NCBI RefSeq assembly: GCF_028769735.1
Contig: NC_088171.1
Coordinates: 79,625,216-79,689,215 of the forward strand
Direction of reading: 5' to 3'
DNA from: Zonotrichia leucophrys gambelii
Lineage: Eukaryota > Chordata > Aves > Passeriformes > Passerellidae
DNA length: 64,000 bases
The translations under genes and the position numbers were made by a program. Shown one piece after another: positions 1-11,800 of this stretch (within the stretch, counting starts at the first letter, position 1; every line of letters begins with the position of its first letter). Under the pieces are notes generated by a model, which worked only from the letters and a program-made list of their open reading frames with translations, ran no database searches and was not told where the DNA came from.

Positions 1-1076
1 ATGTGTCCCAGACCTAAAATGCCATTTTTCTTATACATGATCTGTGTAGCCTCCATAACAAAAATCTAAATAATCTTTCACTTGTACCAAAACTGAATGT
101 AATTTTTGTATATATATAAAATATATGTATGTGTGTATATACAACATACAAGATACTCATGGATTATATACACACACATGCATATACATATATACATATA
201 CAGGTTTATATTGTGTTTATAGAGAATATGTTTATATATATATATAAATACATATGTACACACACATATATAATGTGTATATTTATAAAAACTTTTCTTC
301 CCAGACAAGTCTGATTTTGAGCTCATGGAAGCAAACAAGAGGTGGAGTGAGGTTGTGGGAGATGTTTTGTCTTTGAGGCTGTAAAGGAATGAAAAGAAAA
401 CTTATGAGGCTTAAGGACAGTGCTGGGAAAATATGTAATTTGTCTTAATGTAATGAGTTTTTGCATATAGAATAGGACATGCTGTTGAATAGGGATATAA
501 AACAGAACAGAATAATCCACTGAAGAACATAAAATTGGAAAACTTTGTTGAAAAGCATTCCATCCCTAAAAGCAAATCTTGCTAACCTGCTATTTTGCAT
601 AGCTAATGTTTTATAAAAGACATGATCAGCGGCCAAGATACTAAATAATGAATACTGAAGTACTGAGAATGACTTGACTACTGTTCTAATTCTGCAGTGA
701 AGTAGTTGATGACTGGTACTCTCAAATATGAAATATGTTTCAAACTAAGTTTGTAAGTTACCAAGTCAAAAGTAGGGAAATTTTATTTTGGCATAATACA
801 TTGATAAGAAGTAATGTTTGGTGGGCAGATTGAACCAATAAGAGCACTAATTACTCTAGTGTCCATTCACATATATTGGTTCTCATCAGTTCCTAGGTGC
901 TCATGTTAAACCCAAAGATTTCAAACCATGTATGTCCTTCAACTGGCAATAGCAAATAGAAAACAGAGTACTATTGAACTTGGATTCAGTTTTCCATTTG
1001 CCTTAAGGTCAATCCCTTAGGGCCCCATTTTTTCAACTTAGTTTAATTGCTCTTTATGTCTCTTCTGTCTTTTCAG
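1..1076 (+). other. DNAH5: 3' part of the last intron of the dynein heavy chain gene (DNAH5-like)
   Basis: This stretch runs from the window edge to a consensus 3' splice site. The acceptor AG is at 1075-1076, preceded by a pyrimidine-rich tract at about 1049-1074. No other coding segment is visible in it. It contains an AT-rich alternating-dinucleotide simple repeat at about 106-283. The intron assignment follows from the reading frame of the exon that starts at 1077, which opens in the middle of a codon. The intron start lies outside the window. Confidence 0.8.
106..283. repeat. Degenerate TA/CA-rich simple repeat
   Basis: The segment is dominated by interrupted runs of TA, TG/CA and TACA dinucleotides, for example the alternating TA run at about 234-246 and CA runs near 170-178 and 260-268. 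It lies in the intron. Short open frames across it on both strands, rich in Tyr, Ile, Cys and His, are by-products of the dinucleotide repetition and are not genes. Confidence 0.85.
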
Positions 1077-1228
1077 GTGCAAAGGATCCACGTCTGTATT
1101 CATGTCCAGTCTACAAAAAGAGCAGTCGAACAGACCTTAATTACATTGCTGCTATGGATCTTAAAACCCGACAGCCTCCAGAGCACTGGGTACTGCGTGG
1201 AGTAGCACTTCTCTGTGATGTCAAGTAA
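1077..1228 (+). CDS. DNAH5: Terminal coding exon of axonemal outer-arm dynein heavy chain (DNAH5-like), C-terminal 49 residues
   Basis: After the acceptor AG at 1075-1076 the exon opens with the last two bases of a split codon, then 49 codons and a TAA stop at 1226-1228. The peptide carries the hallmarks of an axonemal dynein heavy chain C-terminus: [12 protein letters not shown] near its start, then [12 protein letters not shown], then [15 protein letters not shown] at the very end. From family knowledge, dyneins of the DNAH5/DNAH8 outer-arm gamma type end this way. The NYIAAMDL and CDVK details point to DNAH5 rather than DNAH8. The protein is the ATP-driven motor of ciliary outer dynein arms, and this exon lies in the C-terminal domain after AAA6. 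It is too short for ORF finders with common size cut-offs. The frame is intact and the splice site is good, so this is a functional exon rather than a retrocopy. DNAH8 is the main alternative. Confidence 0.88.
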
Positions 1229-1400
1229 TGCTAAAAAAAAAAAAAGGTTTCCAGGAGTTCTTTTCTGATTTTAAATGCAAACATTGTTGTGTAGTTTGAT
1301 ACACAATGAAACACTTCTAAAAATAATATTTCTAAATCATAGACTCTATTATGGTGTTTTTATAAAATCGTTCCCAATAAACCTATACAATATGCTTATA
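1229..1400 (+). other. DNAH5: Probable 3' UTR of the DNAH5-like gene
   Basis: The UTR begins directly after the TAA stop. The first canonical poly(A) signal is AATAAA at 1376-1381, about 150 bases downstream, followed by a GT-rich stretch at about 1414-1440 of the kind that supports cleavage. Further AATAAA hexamers at 1520-1525 and 1735-1740 could give longer isoforms. The 3' end given is approximate, because the cleavage site cannot be read from sequence alone. Confidence 0.55.
1376..1381 (+). terminator. Polyadenylation signal AATAAA, probable 3' end of the DNAH5-like transcript
   Basis: This is an exact AATAAA on the coding strand, 148 bases after the stop codon, with a GT/T-rich region beginning about 30 bases later. 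Alternative exact hexamers lie at 1520-1525 and 1735-1740. Usage is inferred from position only. Confidence 0.55.
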
Positions 1401-2713
1401 AATGCTACATCTTAGAGTGGCGTTAACTTTGGTGTCTTTGAAAAATCATGACAAATATGTAGTGCTCCTATCACTTATGTGTGCATAAGCACTCCTCCTC
1501 TCTGCTTAATTTTACCTTGAATAAAGATTAATTGATTTGAACATTGTTACTTTTTGGTAGTAAATATTCTTGTATCAGAACTTACCTTCAAGAAGCTAAA
1601 TGCAAAGCTTTTTTTTTTTTTTTTTGTTTGTGTATCTATGGAAACTAAGCCCTATTGCTCACTAATATTAGTTAAAATTCCTCGAGATTATGTTCCAAGA
1701 TTTATTTCCTAGTTGATTGTTTGCTTGCTGTATAAATAAAGAAGGTAAGGTTGGAAAAATATCACGCTTTTTTCACTACTTGGACAACAAATTCATTGTG
1801 TTGCATAGGAAAACAAGCATCTGACAGCTGCCAAAATTTCCTACCATCTGGCTCAGGACTTATAAATATATAATGGATCAGAAGCAATACAAAAAAATGA
1901 ATGGATACTTTTTGTGTGCTACTATACCAGAATTGAGTCTTTTGTCATCAGTGTTATTAGTAGATGGGGCTTTCCCCTTCCCCTTCTTTTTCCTTCTTCC
2001 TTTTTTTTTAAATTTTTCCCTTTTTTTTTTTGCTTATGTGCTGCAGCTTTATTGGTGTCTTACATAGAAAACCTTTAATGGAGGAATTAATCTTCAAAGA
2101 GAAATATTAGCAGGTCCATTTAATTGGACATTATGGGCCTTACACTTCAAGCACACTTATTTAATCATCAAAAAACCAATTTTTTTTTGTTACTGAGTTC
2201 AGGAGGTCCTGTATCTTAGTGGCCCGCTAACCATTACCAAAGTTTGCTTGTTCAGAAGAGGAAGCAGAGAGAATCATTATTCCTGCTGCATCTGTCATTC
2301 ATAAAGGCTACAATGGAAAACCTGTTTTCAATTTTATGTCAAATCAATACAGGAGACTTCAACATTCATTTCCACAGTCAAATCACTTGTAAAGCTTAGG
2401 TAGAACATTGATTCTGTCAAACAAATTCTGATTGCAGCAGTCCTTCCCTGTCAGAATTAGTATTTTTTTCTTTTAAATAACTCACAATTATATGAATGGA
2501 ATATGTGAAAATCTTTTACAGGAAATACTTTTAATTTGGACAAGACAATAAATAAGGTTAGAAGGGTTGAAGTATTCTTCATTGAACCTCGAAGCACCAT
2601 GTTCCAATTTCCAGGAGATTTCCGGATACTCTCTGGAGTTCTAACTTGCGTTGGACTTGTATCTTTCACCAAGACCTTCTTCTCTGCAGAAGATGAACAT
2701 ATTTCTTCTTTGT
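1401..2713. other. Intergenic DNA downstream of DNAH5, no gene seen
   Basis: The stretch is AT-rich and non-coding. It contains a run of 17 T at 1609-1625 and a strongly pyrimidine-rich tract at about 1969-2033. The small open frames here have no recognisable domain and the one at 1873-2067 is largely a translation of the pyrimidine tract. A longer 3' UTR could reach into the first few hundred bases. Confidence 0.6.
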
Positions 2714-2718
2714 GCAAG
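2714..2718. repeat. 5-bp target-site duplication (left) of the 2719-4018 LTR
   Basis: The pentamer GCAAG lies immediately before the TG that opens the LTR. The same pentamer lies at 4019-4023, immediately after its terminal CA. A perfect 5-bp duplication flanking TG...CA ends is the signature of retroviral integration. Confidence 0.8.
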
Positions 2719-4018
2719 TGTCATGGTTTGAGCCTGGCACAGAGCCAGTACCCCCCATGAAAATGCCCTCACCCTGGTGTCTGCTGTGAGATGTGACCAG
2801 GAATAAGCAAAACAGGCTTTAGCTTAAACATAAAGAACACTTTATTACCTAAACTACAGGAAAATAGGGAAAAACTATAAGGAAAAGAAAAAAATTGAAA
2901 ACCTTACAAAAAAAACACTTTCCTCCTCCCCACTACCTGACTTTTCCAATCCGATACATTCTCCCAAAACACCCAACTGCCCAGCCTTGGCACCACACTT
3001 TAGTATACTCAAACTTCAGTTCATGAAGAGGAAAGGAGTCCTTCTTGTTCCATAGGCTTCCCCTGGAAACACACTGAAACCTCGTGTGCTTCCCTGTCAC
3101 TTCGGCACCGCCCGGAAAAAAAGTCCTTTTGCCGCTTGTGACATCTTCCTTCCATGCCCAGTGCTCTCACCACCGTGCATGGCCAGAGCTGCTTTTAGGG
3201 TTGTCTTTCAAGGATGCCTTGTCTCACTCCAAAAAGGCACAGTCTCTGCTTTGGGACATCTGTCCCCCCCATATTTTTCCAACCCCCTGGGGCCGGGGGG
3301 TCCTCACGATGAACCCTCCTGGTTCTGAGCCACTGCTTCCCCCTAAGTGCAGTCTCTGTGTCACAGGAACAACTGAGTCCATGGCCACAAGAAAAGTCCA
3401 GCCAAAAGGCCACTCCAAATCATCTCTCCCCATTCAATCATCTCCACGTTCTTCGGGCCAGGTCCTTGTCTCATCTCATCTCTTATCTCCCTTCTTATTC
3501 AGCTTCGAGGAGGATTAGCATTTTTGCAAGGCCCCAATCATGAAAGAAAGGGGTTAAAACTTTCAGTCTCTGTCCCGGAGCTGCGGCACTCCCACACGCT
3601 GCCGCTCCGGCCAGGCACTCTTCCCCCACTTCTCCTCCTGGGCCGGCTGCTATCACATTCGGTGTCGCCGGCTCTCTCTCTCCCTCCTGGGGGGGGGGAT
3701 GGCTGCCCGAGGGCTGACTCCCTGGGATCTTCCACCCTTCCATCCTCGAGGGCCTCCTCACCTCCCATCTCTGTCCAGGCCCAGGGCCTACCACGTGGCT
3801 GCCCCTCCCCCGCCCAGCAGCAGCGGCTGGACAGGGGAGGGTGATCTGACCCAAGAGAACCTCCCAGGGCCAGAGCCCCCCTTTTTAACCCCTGTGTATT
3901 CTCGGAGGTGTGTCCAAACCCCACTGGCTACACCAGGTGCCAGTCTCAAACTCAGAACATTCATTGGTTTGACCACAGCTTCCCAGAATTCCCACTTCTT
4001 CCTGGTCAAACCACCACA
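2719..4018 (-). mobile_element. Solo long terminal repeat of an endogenous retrovirus (ERVL-like), about 1.3 kb, minus orientation
   Basis: In its own sense (minus strand) the element starts TGTGGTGGTTTGAC at 4018 and ends in CATGACA at 2719, giving TG...CA ends. It is flanked by the perfect duplication GCAAG at 2714-2718 and 4019-4023. A minus-strand AATAAA lies at 2841-2846, leaving a U5 of about 120 bp, and a TATA-like TTAAAAAG is at 3881-3888. The middle is clearly more GC-rich than the flanks, which explains the clustered chance open frames on both strands at 3084-4145. No gag, pol or env sequence is adjacent, so this is a solo LTR left by recombination. The 5-bp duplication size and the ends suggest an ERVL-type family (from memory). 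The clean ends and duplication suggest a fairly recent insertion. Confidence 0.85.
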
Positions 4019-4023
4019 GCAAG
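4019..4023. repeat. 5-bp target-site duplication (right) of the 2719-4018 LTR
   Basis: GCAAG directly follows the terminal CA of the LTR and repeats the pentamer at 2714-2718. Confidence 0.8.
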
Positions 4024-7000
4024 TCATTCATACTAAGAATTTACAAGCCACATGCACTTCAAATACCACTTTTCAAATGGGCGGTTTTTGTACTGTCATT
4101 GCTGTAGATACAGTGGATACATCAAACTCAACAGTAATTCAGTGAGGGGACTGTGCGCATTTTTTCGGAGTGTGATTTTCTGTGAGAATAGCAAGGCAAA
4201 GAGTAGTTCCTACATTGGTGATCCTAGTTATTCCAAAGGCTGTTAGGTCAGTGAAACAATTGATATTGGCCATCACTGTTATTTCTGTTGTTTTAGCCTT
4301 CTTTTAGTAGCAGTTTTGGCATCATCTCTTTAGGTGTCTGCAAAGCCACCATCAGGGATGGAAAAATGAGGCAGGGGGAAGTTCAATGAGCAATTGAAGT
4401 GTAGTATTATGTCAAGGGCCAGAGTTCATACAGTGCTCTCCCAGAGGTTTTGCTGCTTGGGCTGGGACAACACTTGGTGCAGCTTGAATCACACCTGCCT
4501 TGTTTACTATAACCTTGCCTTGATCTATGTGGCACCGTCTGATTATCATCATCTCTTCAGCCCTGCCTTGCTGACCCATCTTTCTGGCTTGACCTCAGAT
4601 CTGCCCTGTTATTACAGCCCCATCTGGCAGTCATTGATACATTAGCTGGCCCTGGTTGCTCTCTTTTTTGTTCAGGTGCCGTGGGACTGTGTCCTTGTCG
4701 GAGAGAGCTTTGCCCTGCCCACCCTGCTGTGGCTCTTGGCTTGCAGCTCCACTGTCCAGTCCAAGCAGCCTGCCTTTGCTGTGCCCTGACATATGCCTTA
4801 AACAGGGGGAAAATTAGCTGTTTCTTGTTCATCTTCATAGTAGAAATGGGTAATGAAATTTTTCAGTGGAAAGGAATATCAATAAAATAGCCAAACCTTG
4901 TGTATTGTAGAATTGGGTATCTAGGACTCTTTAGCTCTGAATGGATACTGACTGGATTAGTCAAGAAATACCATTCACAGACTTTAATTATGCTGCTATT
5001 AAGCATGCAGCACTATAAATTCAAGGGTCTGGAGGAGTTCAGGATTACAGAAGGTATTCTCTATATGCATTTTCTCATATTGGGCATGATAAATACGTTT
5101 ATTTTGGAGAATATTTATAAACAAACATTATGCAATTTTCTCTTGGAAATTATTAGTAAAATAATATTCTGAACCAGGTACAGATAGAATTTCATCATAG
5201 TGCTTTGAAATCCCTAATAAATTTTAGAGTATTTAAAATATGCAACCTAATCTTTCAAATATGTACCATGCTGTGTAGGATATAGTAATACTACATGAGC
5301 TTCTCTTCAGAAAAGGTTTTTTCTTTAAGCTTTATGTCTACACTCATTCCTCTTAGCTCCTAAGTCACTTTTCTCACAGTTGTTGATTTGTTGCACTTTT
5401 GAGGTTTTAAGGAAAAAACAAAATTCAAGTTTCAAACACAGTAGGCAATGCAATTTCAAACTAGCAGTAAGTGTGGTTATCATCACTGAAAAGGATTTTT
5501 TTTAATCAGAAGTACTTTGCTGTGGTATAGGTGTAAAAATTGGATTTAAAAGAAACTGTGTCTTTTTCTGAAATATCCTTCATTAATATCTTTTCATAAT
5601 TAAATCAGTATTGGAGAAAATTCAGTGTTTCTTTATTATATGGATTTCTTTTCTTCATTCCTTGCTTGGACAGTTATCCTGTTTTAATTACACAGAGCTG
5701 GATGTACTAAGTGGTTTCCTAATGAATTTTGAAATAAAGCTTGACTAGTATTTATATTACCACATTGTAATTTTTAGCTTTCACATTCACATTACACAGA
5801 CATTATGGGTGTATACAAATATCTAAAGGCTTTTGGAACACAAAGAACACTTAGAAAACCAACATTGCAGGTGTTCTTCATTTGTTTGTGGATCCCAAGA
5901 TACTCCCATTTACTGGAGCTTCTGGCATTTAATTTGCACTATGCAGCTTTTCCAAGGGCTATACTACTCCATAGCTTTTGTTCTTATAATAAAATTAAAA
6001 CATCCAGTGTAAGTGATCATATATTATGAGTCTCTATCTTAATGTAGGAAAATGTAATTAAAATTGGATCTTTTAAATCTAAAAAACAAATATGTTACCA
6101 ATCTCACTTTGCCCTTGAAGTCTACATGTAAAATTAGAAATTTCTTGGTATTTACTTGCACATTCAATCTTTTAAACAAATATCCAAAACAAAGAGCTAT
6201 TGAATCAACACTGGAAAAGTTGGCAGAAAAAAAGAGGGAAGAAAGGCATAGTTAAAATATTATTTAGATAGAGATGTTATTTAAAATGGATACTGGCCTT
6301 TAGCTTTTTAATAGAGTTATTATTTGCATTGCAATCGCTTGGAGAACTGAAGAAGTTATTTTAGCTTTTGTTGTCAGAGGGTACGAGCTATCCTATTTTG
6401 GTAAGAAAAACAACAGATGTTTGCTGATGTAAAAACATGATTTTTTTCTCCAAAGGTGTTATCTTAGAACAAGAAAATCTACACACTGAAAAAGAAGAGT
6501 TAGGAAACGCTGTGAACTGTCTGTGAAAAGAGGTTAGCATGATTGAACAGAAGGCAGAGTAACTTGTTAAGACACTGTTTTTACATGAGTTGCCTGCAAA
6601 TAACAAAGTTTTCAGTTTCCCTGTTAAACTGCCACAAGAATGGCAGCCAATATATATAGCTTCTCCTGCAATGTGTCTCCCCCACAACCTTCCATTTCTT
6701 GAGTTTAAAAGGTGTAATTTTTGCAGAAAAATGTAACCTGGAATCTCTTCTTAACTGACCTATTTAACTTACTATATTAAATATCACGTTATGTTTTCCT
6801 CTCTTTAAGCTGAAGTTGTTTTCTCTCTTTCTCTGCATGAACTGCAATTCCAGCAAAATAATAGTAACTTAGTTTGGGACAAGCACTGTAAGTGGTTCAT
6901 CTTACCTTTCAGTATATTTTCTAATCTGATTAATATATACTAGGAAAGGAAATGCTAACTGATTATGAAGCTCATAAGCACTGTAGAAGATTGTGACAAG

Positions 7001-7115
7001 AGCATGTGCACACTTAGAAATGCTTTGTGAAGTTAGATATGCTCAATAAAAGTCCCGTCTGCAGGCCATCATTTCACAAATCAATTTCTTTGTGTTAACT
7101 TTCAGTACTTAAAAT
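4024..7115. other. Intergenic DNA, no gene seen; GC-richer unidentified block at about 4381-4800
   Basis: Most of this stretch is AT-rich and featureless. About 4381-4800 is noticeably richer in G and C, with many CTG/CCTTG words and small open frames on both strands (4394-4645 +, 4557-4838 -). It looks like an old repeat or a unique GC patch, but I do not recognise it and it shows no domain, splice pattern or target duplication. Confidence 0.5.
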
Positions 7116-7410
7116 GGGCTTGTAAGAATGATGGGGAAAAACATTAGTAGGACTTGTGGTAAGACAAGGGATAATGGTTTTAAACTAGGAGAGAGTAGAC
7201 AGACTAGATACAAGGAAGAAATTTTGTTATAACAAAAGTGGTCAAACACTAAAGCAGGTTGCTCAGATAGGTGGTAGATGCATCATCCCTGTGAACATTC
7301 AAGGCCAGATTGGATAGGGCTCTGGGCAACTTCATCTTGTTTAAGACTGCAGAGAGGTTGGACTAAATGACCTTTAAAGGTCCCTTCCAACCAAGCCATT
7401 CTATGATTTT
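7116..7410 (+). mobile_element. CR1 LINE 3' fragment, plus orientation
   Basis: The sequence shows the usual CR1 3'-terminal landmarks in order: GGAAGAAATT at about 7215, a degraded CAGGTTGCTCAGA at 7255, AAGGCCAGATTGGATAGGGCTC near 7300, and GGTTGGACTAAATGACCTTTAAAGGTCCCTTCCAACC up to about 7392. It ends in a short ATTCTATGATTTT tail, the degraded CR1 terminal octamer repeat. It is heavily 5'-truncated and keeps only the region after the second open frame. Accumulated mismatches indicate an old copy. Confidence 0.9.
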
Positions 7411-8419
7411 ATTCCTTGCCTAAATCTGTATTGTTACATTTAAAATACTTTTTGTAATATTTGCAGATGAGACAAAATAATAATCATTGCAGACAAAGCT
7501 CAAGTGATGTTGCCTTCCAAGACAAAATGTTTACTTAATTTTACACATGAAATAAGTTGCTTTGCCTTTTCCTTGACACTGCATTGTGGTCTAGTAAAGC
7601 TCAAAAATGCTTGTAGTATTATTTCCTTTTTGCATTTTGGTCTCCAACTTCTACATAGTAATCCTTAGTTCTCAAATAAAGCCATTCTTTATTCTTTCAA
7701 AGTAAGCTGTTTCAGTTCAGTTACGTTTGACAAAAAATGAGTTTGTTACTTGGATAAAAGGAGAAACCAATTAAGAAACACATGATCTATGCAAAACAGA
7801 AGACATTTCACAATGGAAGGAGATATGTCAGAACATAATGGTAGTTAAATCCTTATGAAGAGACATGCTGATTGGTGATCTTTGGATCACAACAATTTCG
7901 TCCATTTGCATTAGTGTTAGACTGTGTCATGTCAGCACAATAAAAGTTCTACTTGAGCCCAACATACTAAGTGAGAAATTTAATACTGAGTTAGGCTTTG
8001 TTTTTAGGCAGATTTCAGTGAACCTCTTCTTGCTTTATCATTTTAAAGAGGCAATAATAATGCTACTGGAGCTAGCTGTATTCACTGGATGAGCAGTAGT
8101 TTCCGGTCTCCATTTTACTAAATTGGTCAGATAGGAAGCCAGGCTCTGTAAATATCCAACCCATGTGTTTGGTGAACAAAGTTTTCTATAGAGATCTCAG
8201 AATATTACTTTATGAATAGGAAATTCTTTTGCAGTGTGTCAAATAAGTCCTTGACTTTGAAAAGAAGGAAAAACCTGGGGCAAAAGAGAAGTGGCAGAAC
8301 CATGTATGAAAGCTGGGATGGATCAGAATCACTTCAATATTTCACTGAATAGTCTACTTATTAAAATATTTTTAAGGAAAATGCTCTGTTGGTTTCTTAC
8401 TTGTAAGGGATGTTGTGGT
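7411..8419. other. Intergenic DNA between two CR1 copies, no gene seen
   Basis: AT-rich single-copy-looking sequence. The 75-codon open frame at 7865-8092 has no recognisable domain. Confidence 0.55.
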
Positions 8420-8870
8420 ATCACAGAATTGTTGAGGTTGGCAGGGAGCTCTGGACATCATCTTGTCCAATCCCCTGCTCAAGTAGGGTCTCCTAGAGCA
8501 GGCTGCCTAGAATTTTGTCCAGGTGGATTTTTAATTTCTCAAAGGGTGGAAACTCCACAGCTGCTCTGGACAACCTCTGCCAGTGCTCAGCCACCCTCAC
8601 AGTGAAAATAAGTGTTTCCTGATCTTCATGCAGTACCACCTGTGTTTCAGTTTGTACTCTTTGCTTCTTGTCCTATCACTGGGTGCCACTGAAAAGAACT
8701 TGGCTTTGTGCTCTTTACATCATCCCTTCATGTACTTGGATGTTTTAATAAGATTCCCCTTGAGCATTCTCTTCTCCAGGCTTACCTAGTTTCTCAGGCT
8801 TACCTTGTGGGAGGGACACACCAGTCTCTTTATTATACTAGTGACCTTTAATTGGAGTATACCCTGTATT
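8420..8870 (-). mobile_element. CR1 LINE 3' fragment, minus orientation
   Basis: Read on the plus strand, this begins with TCACAGAATTGTTGAGGTTGG, the reverse complement of the CR1 3' end. It continues through a CCAATCCCCTGCTCAAG segment at about 8469-8485, a GGATTTTTAATTTCTC segment, a TCTTGTCCTATCACTGG segment near 8670 and CTTCTCCAGGCTTACC near 8770. The far boundary is uncertain because identity fades after about 8850. Divergence is high, so this is an old copy. The short open frames inside are remnants or chance. Confidence 0.88.
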
Positions 8871-11800
8871 GCTGTCGATATTATGGCAGATTTCTTTCAC
8901 ATGAGTTGGCATATGTCTGGTTCTTAACACTGCATATGTTATAGGATCAGGTATTATAAGTACAATAGGACAACTGGTTTCCTTATTCCCAGTTTTGTAC
9001 TCTTGTGCTTTTACCAGGAGCATTTATTCAAGTGAATTTTAAAAAAGTGTGGTTTTTGTATGTATAAAGTGTCTATAAAGAGGTGGTGTGCCTGCCTCTT
9101 TAGTCTGGTTAATGTGCTGTTGGTTGGCTGCCTTGCAATGAAGACTGGTAATTTTTTAAATTACTTCCTTTGATATAAAATTAAATTTGATATGAAATTT
9201 GTTTGTAATGCAGCCTGGGTATTGAACTACAAGACAGATCCTGAGACTTGCAATATGTTATGCAGGTGTGGGAAGTTAGATGTGTATAATGTATATTGTG
9301 TTTTTCTCACACTAAATAGGAAAATTTCAGGAGTACACTGTGGTTCCGATTACTGTACCAAAGCTTTGAGAATTCTGTTACCATTCAAAATTGTCCTAAC
9401 GGCTTGATTGTGTGTTAGTTTTACATTGCCTATGACTACTGAAAGCAGCAGTACTTGACAGTTTGTGTTCAGGAATTGGACCTGTCTGGAATTTGGATGC
9501 TGTCAGCAAATGAAGTCGCATCAGGTTCTTTCCTTTTTTCTTGTATCAGTGCATTGGATATATGGAAATCAGGTATGTTCCAAGGATTATATTTTTTGGT
9601 ATTTGTAAAAGGCTCTGACAGTTAAAAACCATCAAAACACTACAAATGTCTTTACTTTTAGCAGCTCAGGGCTTTGTTGCAGCTACTGTATCTTGTACCT
9701 GATGAATTCACGAGCCAAGCTATGGCAATGAGACAGACGATAAATACCCTTCCTGCTTTTTCTCAAGAAGAAATTGTTCCCTGCATTAAGTGGAGATAAG
9801 AGAGATCTGAGGAGGGATCAAGACAATTGAAAAGACAACAAAGAAGTTTCTGTCATTCATCTAAACAAGGTTAAGGCTAAGTGGTGAATGCTTTAGAAAG
9901 AAAAGCAGCTGTGCTCCTGAACTTGTTGGGTAAAATGATCTTGTCTGATTTTTTAAAATGATTTGTCTGATTTTTCTTCTCACTTTTTTTTTTCCTAGTG
10001 GGAATATTTATTTCCTTGATTATTATTTAAACTCCGTAATTATTGTTGTAAATGATAATTGTAGAAGTAATAATTTTGGATGTATCAATTACAATTACTA
10101 CAGGTAATTGTAAAAGACCTAGTAAGTTATTCACTTTTTTATTAACTAAAAACAATAATCTTTAGCATCAGAGGCCAAATCAAATAAGTTATGAAAAATA
10201 ATAAATGAGTATAGGGTAAAAGCATGCTTTTAGTAATAAAAATTTTCTTTTTACAAGGTGAAAATTTTAATTTACTTTTTGATGACAGAATTTATTTGAA
10301 CTTTAGCAGCAGAAAAAAACACTTAAAAGTTTTTAAGTTGTGTAGTACTTTGAGTCTAAAATTTCTCTTAGAATTAAAATATATCAAGTGGCAGTCTCTG
10401 ACCTATATATTGAAAAGTTCAGTTAATCACACTTACCTGTATTTATATAATAAAATGTCTGTTACACTTATAGACAGTTAATTGCTGTTATCAGAAAACT
10501 GTTTAAAGACTGAGGTTTTGATTAAGGTCTGTGTCTGAATGCTTACTTACACTACTTCTAATAAAGTTGCAAGGCAAAAATATATAAAAGCCTGATGTTT
10601 CATCTGAAAAATTTTATCTTCCCCTGATAACTTGCAATCTTACATGCATAAAATAAAAAATTATAGACATATAAGTATTTTGGACATAATCAGCTTTTAG
10701 TCTCAAGAGATTCAGCACTTAGAATGTGAGTTAAAATTATAATCCCAGAGCATTTCCCAGGATATCTTCTCAAGTGAGATATCCTCTGGTCTATCTGGAA
10801 ATATTAATTTTGATTATTATGCTGTGGAGAAAGAAAAAAGTGATGGATCTTCCCATTTAAATGCAGGATCAAGTTCTGACTGGCTGAACGGTGTAAGCCA
10901 AGAAAACAGGTTGAAGAGGAAGGAAAGCTGCAGTAACTTTTGGTACCACAGTGAAGAGCCTGAGCAGTGTCTGAGAGGAGAAGCCCAGTTGCTGTCATGA
11001 GCCACATTGTAAGAAAAACAACCTCAAGCAGGCACTAACTAATTTCTTTCACAAAAAGAATTCTATATTCTCTCTTGTTTTGTGGTCATTTTCAGCTTAT
11101 GCAATCTTTAGTTTCTTGGTTGTGTTTATGATGCAAAGAACCACACAGTGTTTGTTTTAGTGGCTTTTATTTTGCTGAAGTGAAGTCTAGTTACCCTAAA
11201 TTTGTTGCACTGCAAGATTGGAGAAGCCTAAATCTCTCTGTTTAGGTGTTTGTAAGCATCCAAGTACCTGTGCATTTTGTAAGGTCTTAAATAGATAAAC
11301 AATTTCAGAAAGACAGATAGGAAATTCTCTTAGGGAAACCTAAAAATTCCTGACCAACAGGTCTCAAGAGACTAACATAATGACAGTTGGTGGTAGTATG
11401 TGTTCCCACATTTTTTATGCAGGAGTAATGACTGTGACCTCTTGTAGCCATTTTTCAGGGAAGTAAAATGTGATCTTATTAATCTTTGTTATCAGAGGCC
11501 AGGACTTACATTCATTTTTTCAATTTCTTTTGAAAAGAGGAAGTCAGATTTTTATTTTTAAATTGCTTTTGTGTTCATTGTAAGTTGCAGAATTCCTTGA
11601 CATCAAAAAATGCCATCTCATCTAACTGATGCCTGTTTCCCAGGCAATATTAAGCCACTTTAATGATGCTGAGAATCTCATGTGAAATTGCTACTCTCCC
11701 AAACAAATCCAAGGATAAAATGACATGTTTATGCTATTGTAATGGTAGGATTATACTGCAATTAACTTTAAGACAATAATAACAAGTTGCTTGTAGTTTA

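Noticed and set aside
78..338. Overlapping Tyr/Ile/Cys-rich frames on both strands
   Set aside because: They are translations of a TA/CA simple repeat inside the intron.
3084..4145. Cluster of open frames of 100-148 codons on both strands
   Set aside because: They fall wholly or mostly inside the GC-rich solo LTR (2719-4018), overlap in several frames and show no viral or cellular domain. High GC content lowers stop-codon frequency.
8291..8605. 104-codon plus-strand frame
   Set aside because: It runs into the antisense of the CR1 copy starting at 8420 and has no domain of its own.
10762..10786. GGATATCT...GATATCC palindrome
   Set aside because: The stem is only about 8 bp, which is expected by chance in a window of this size.
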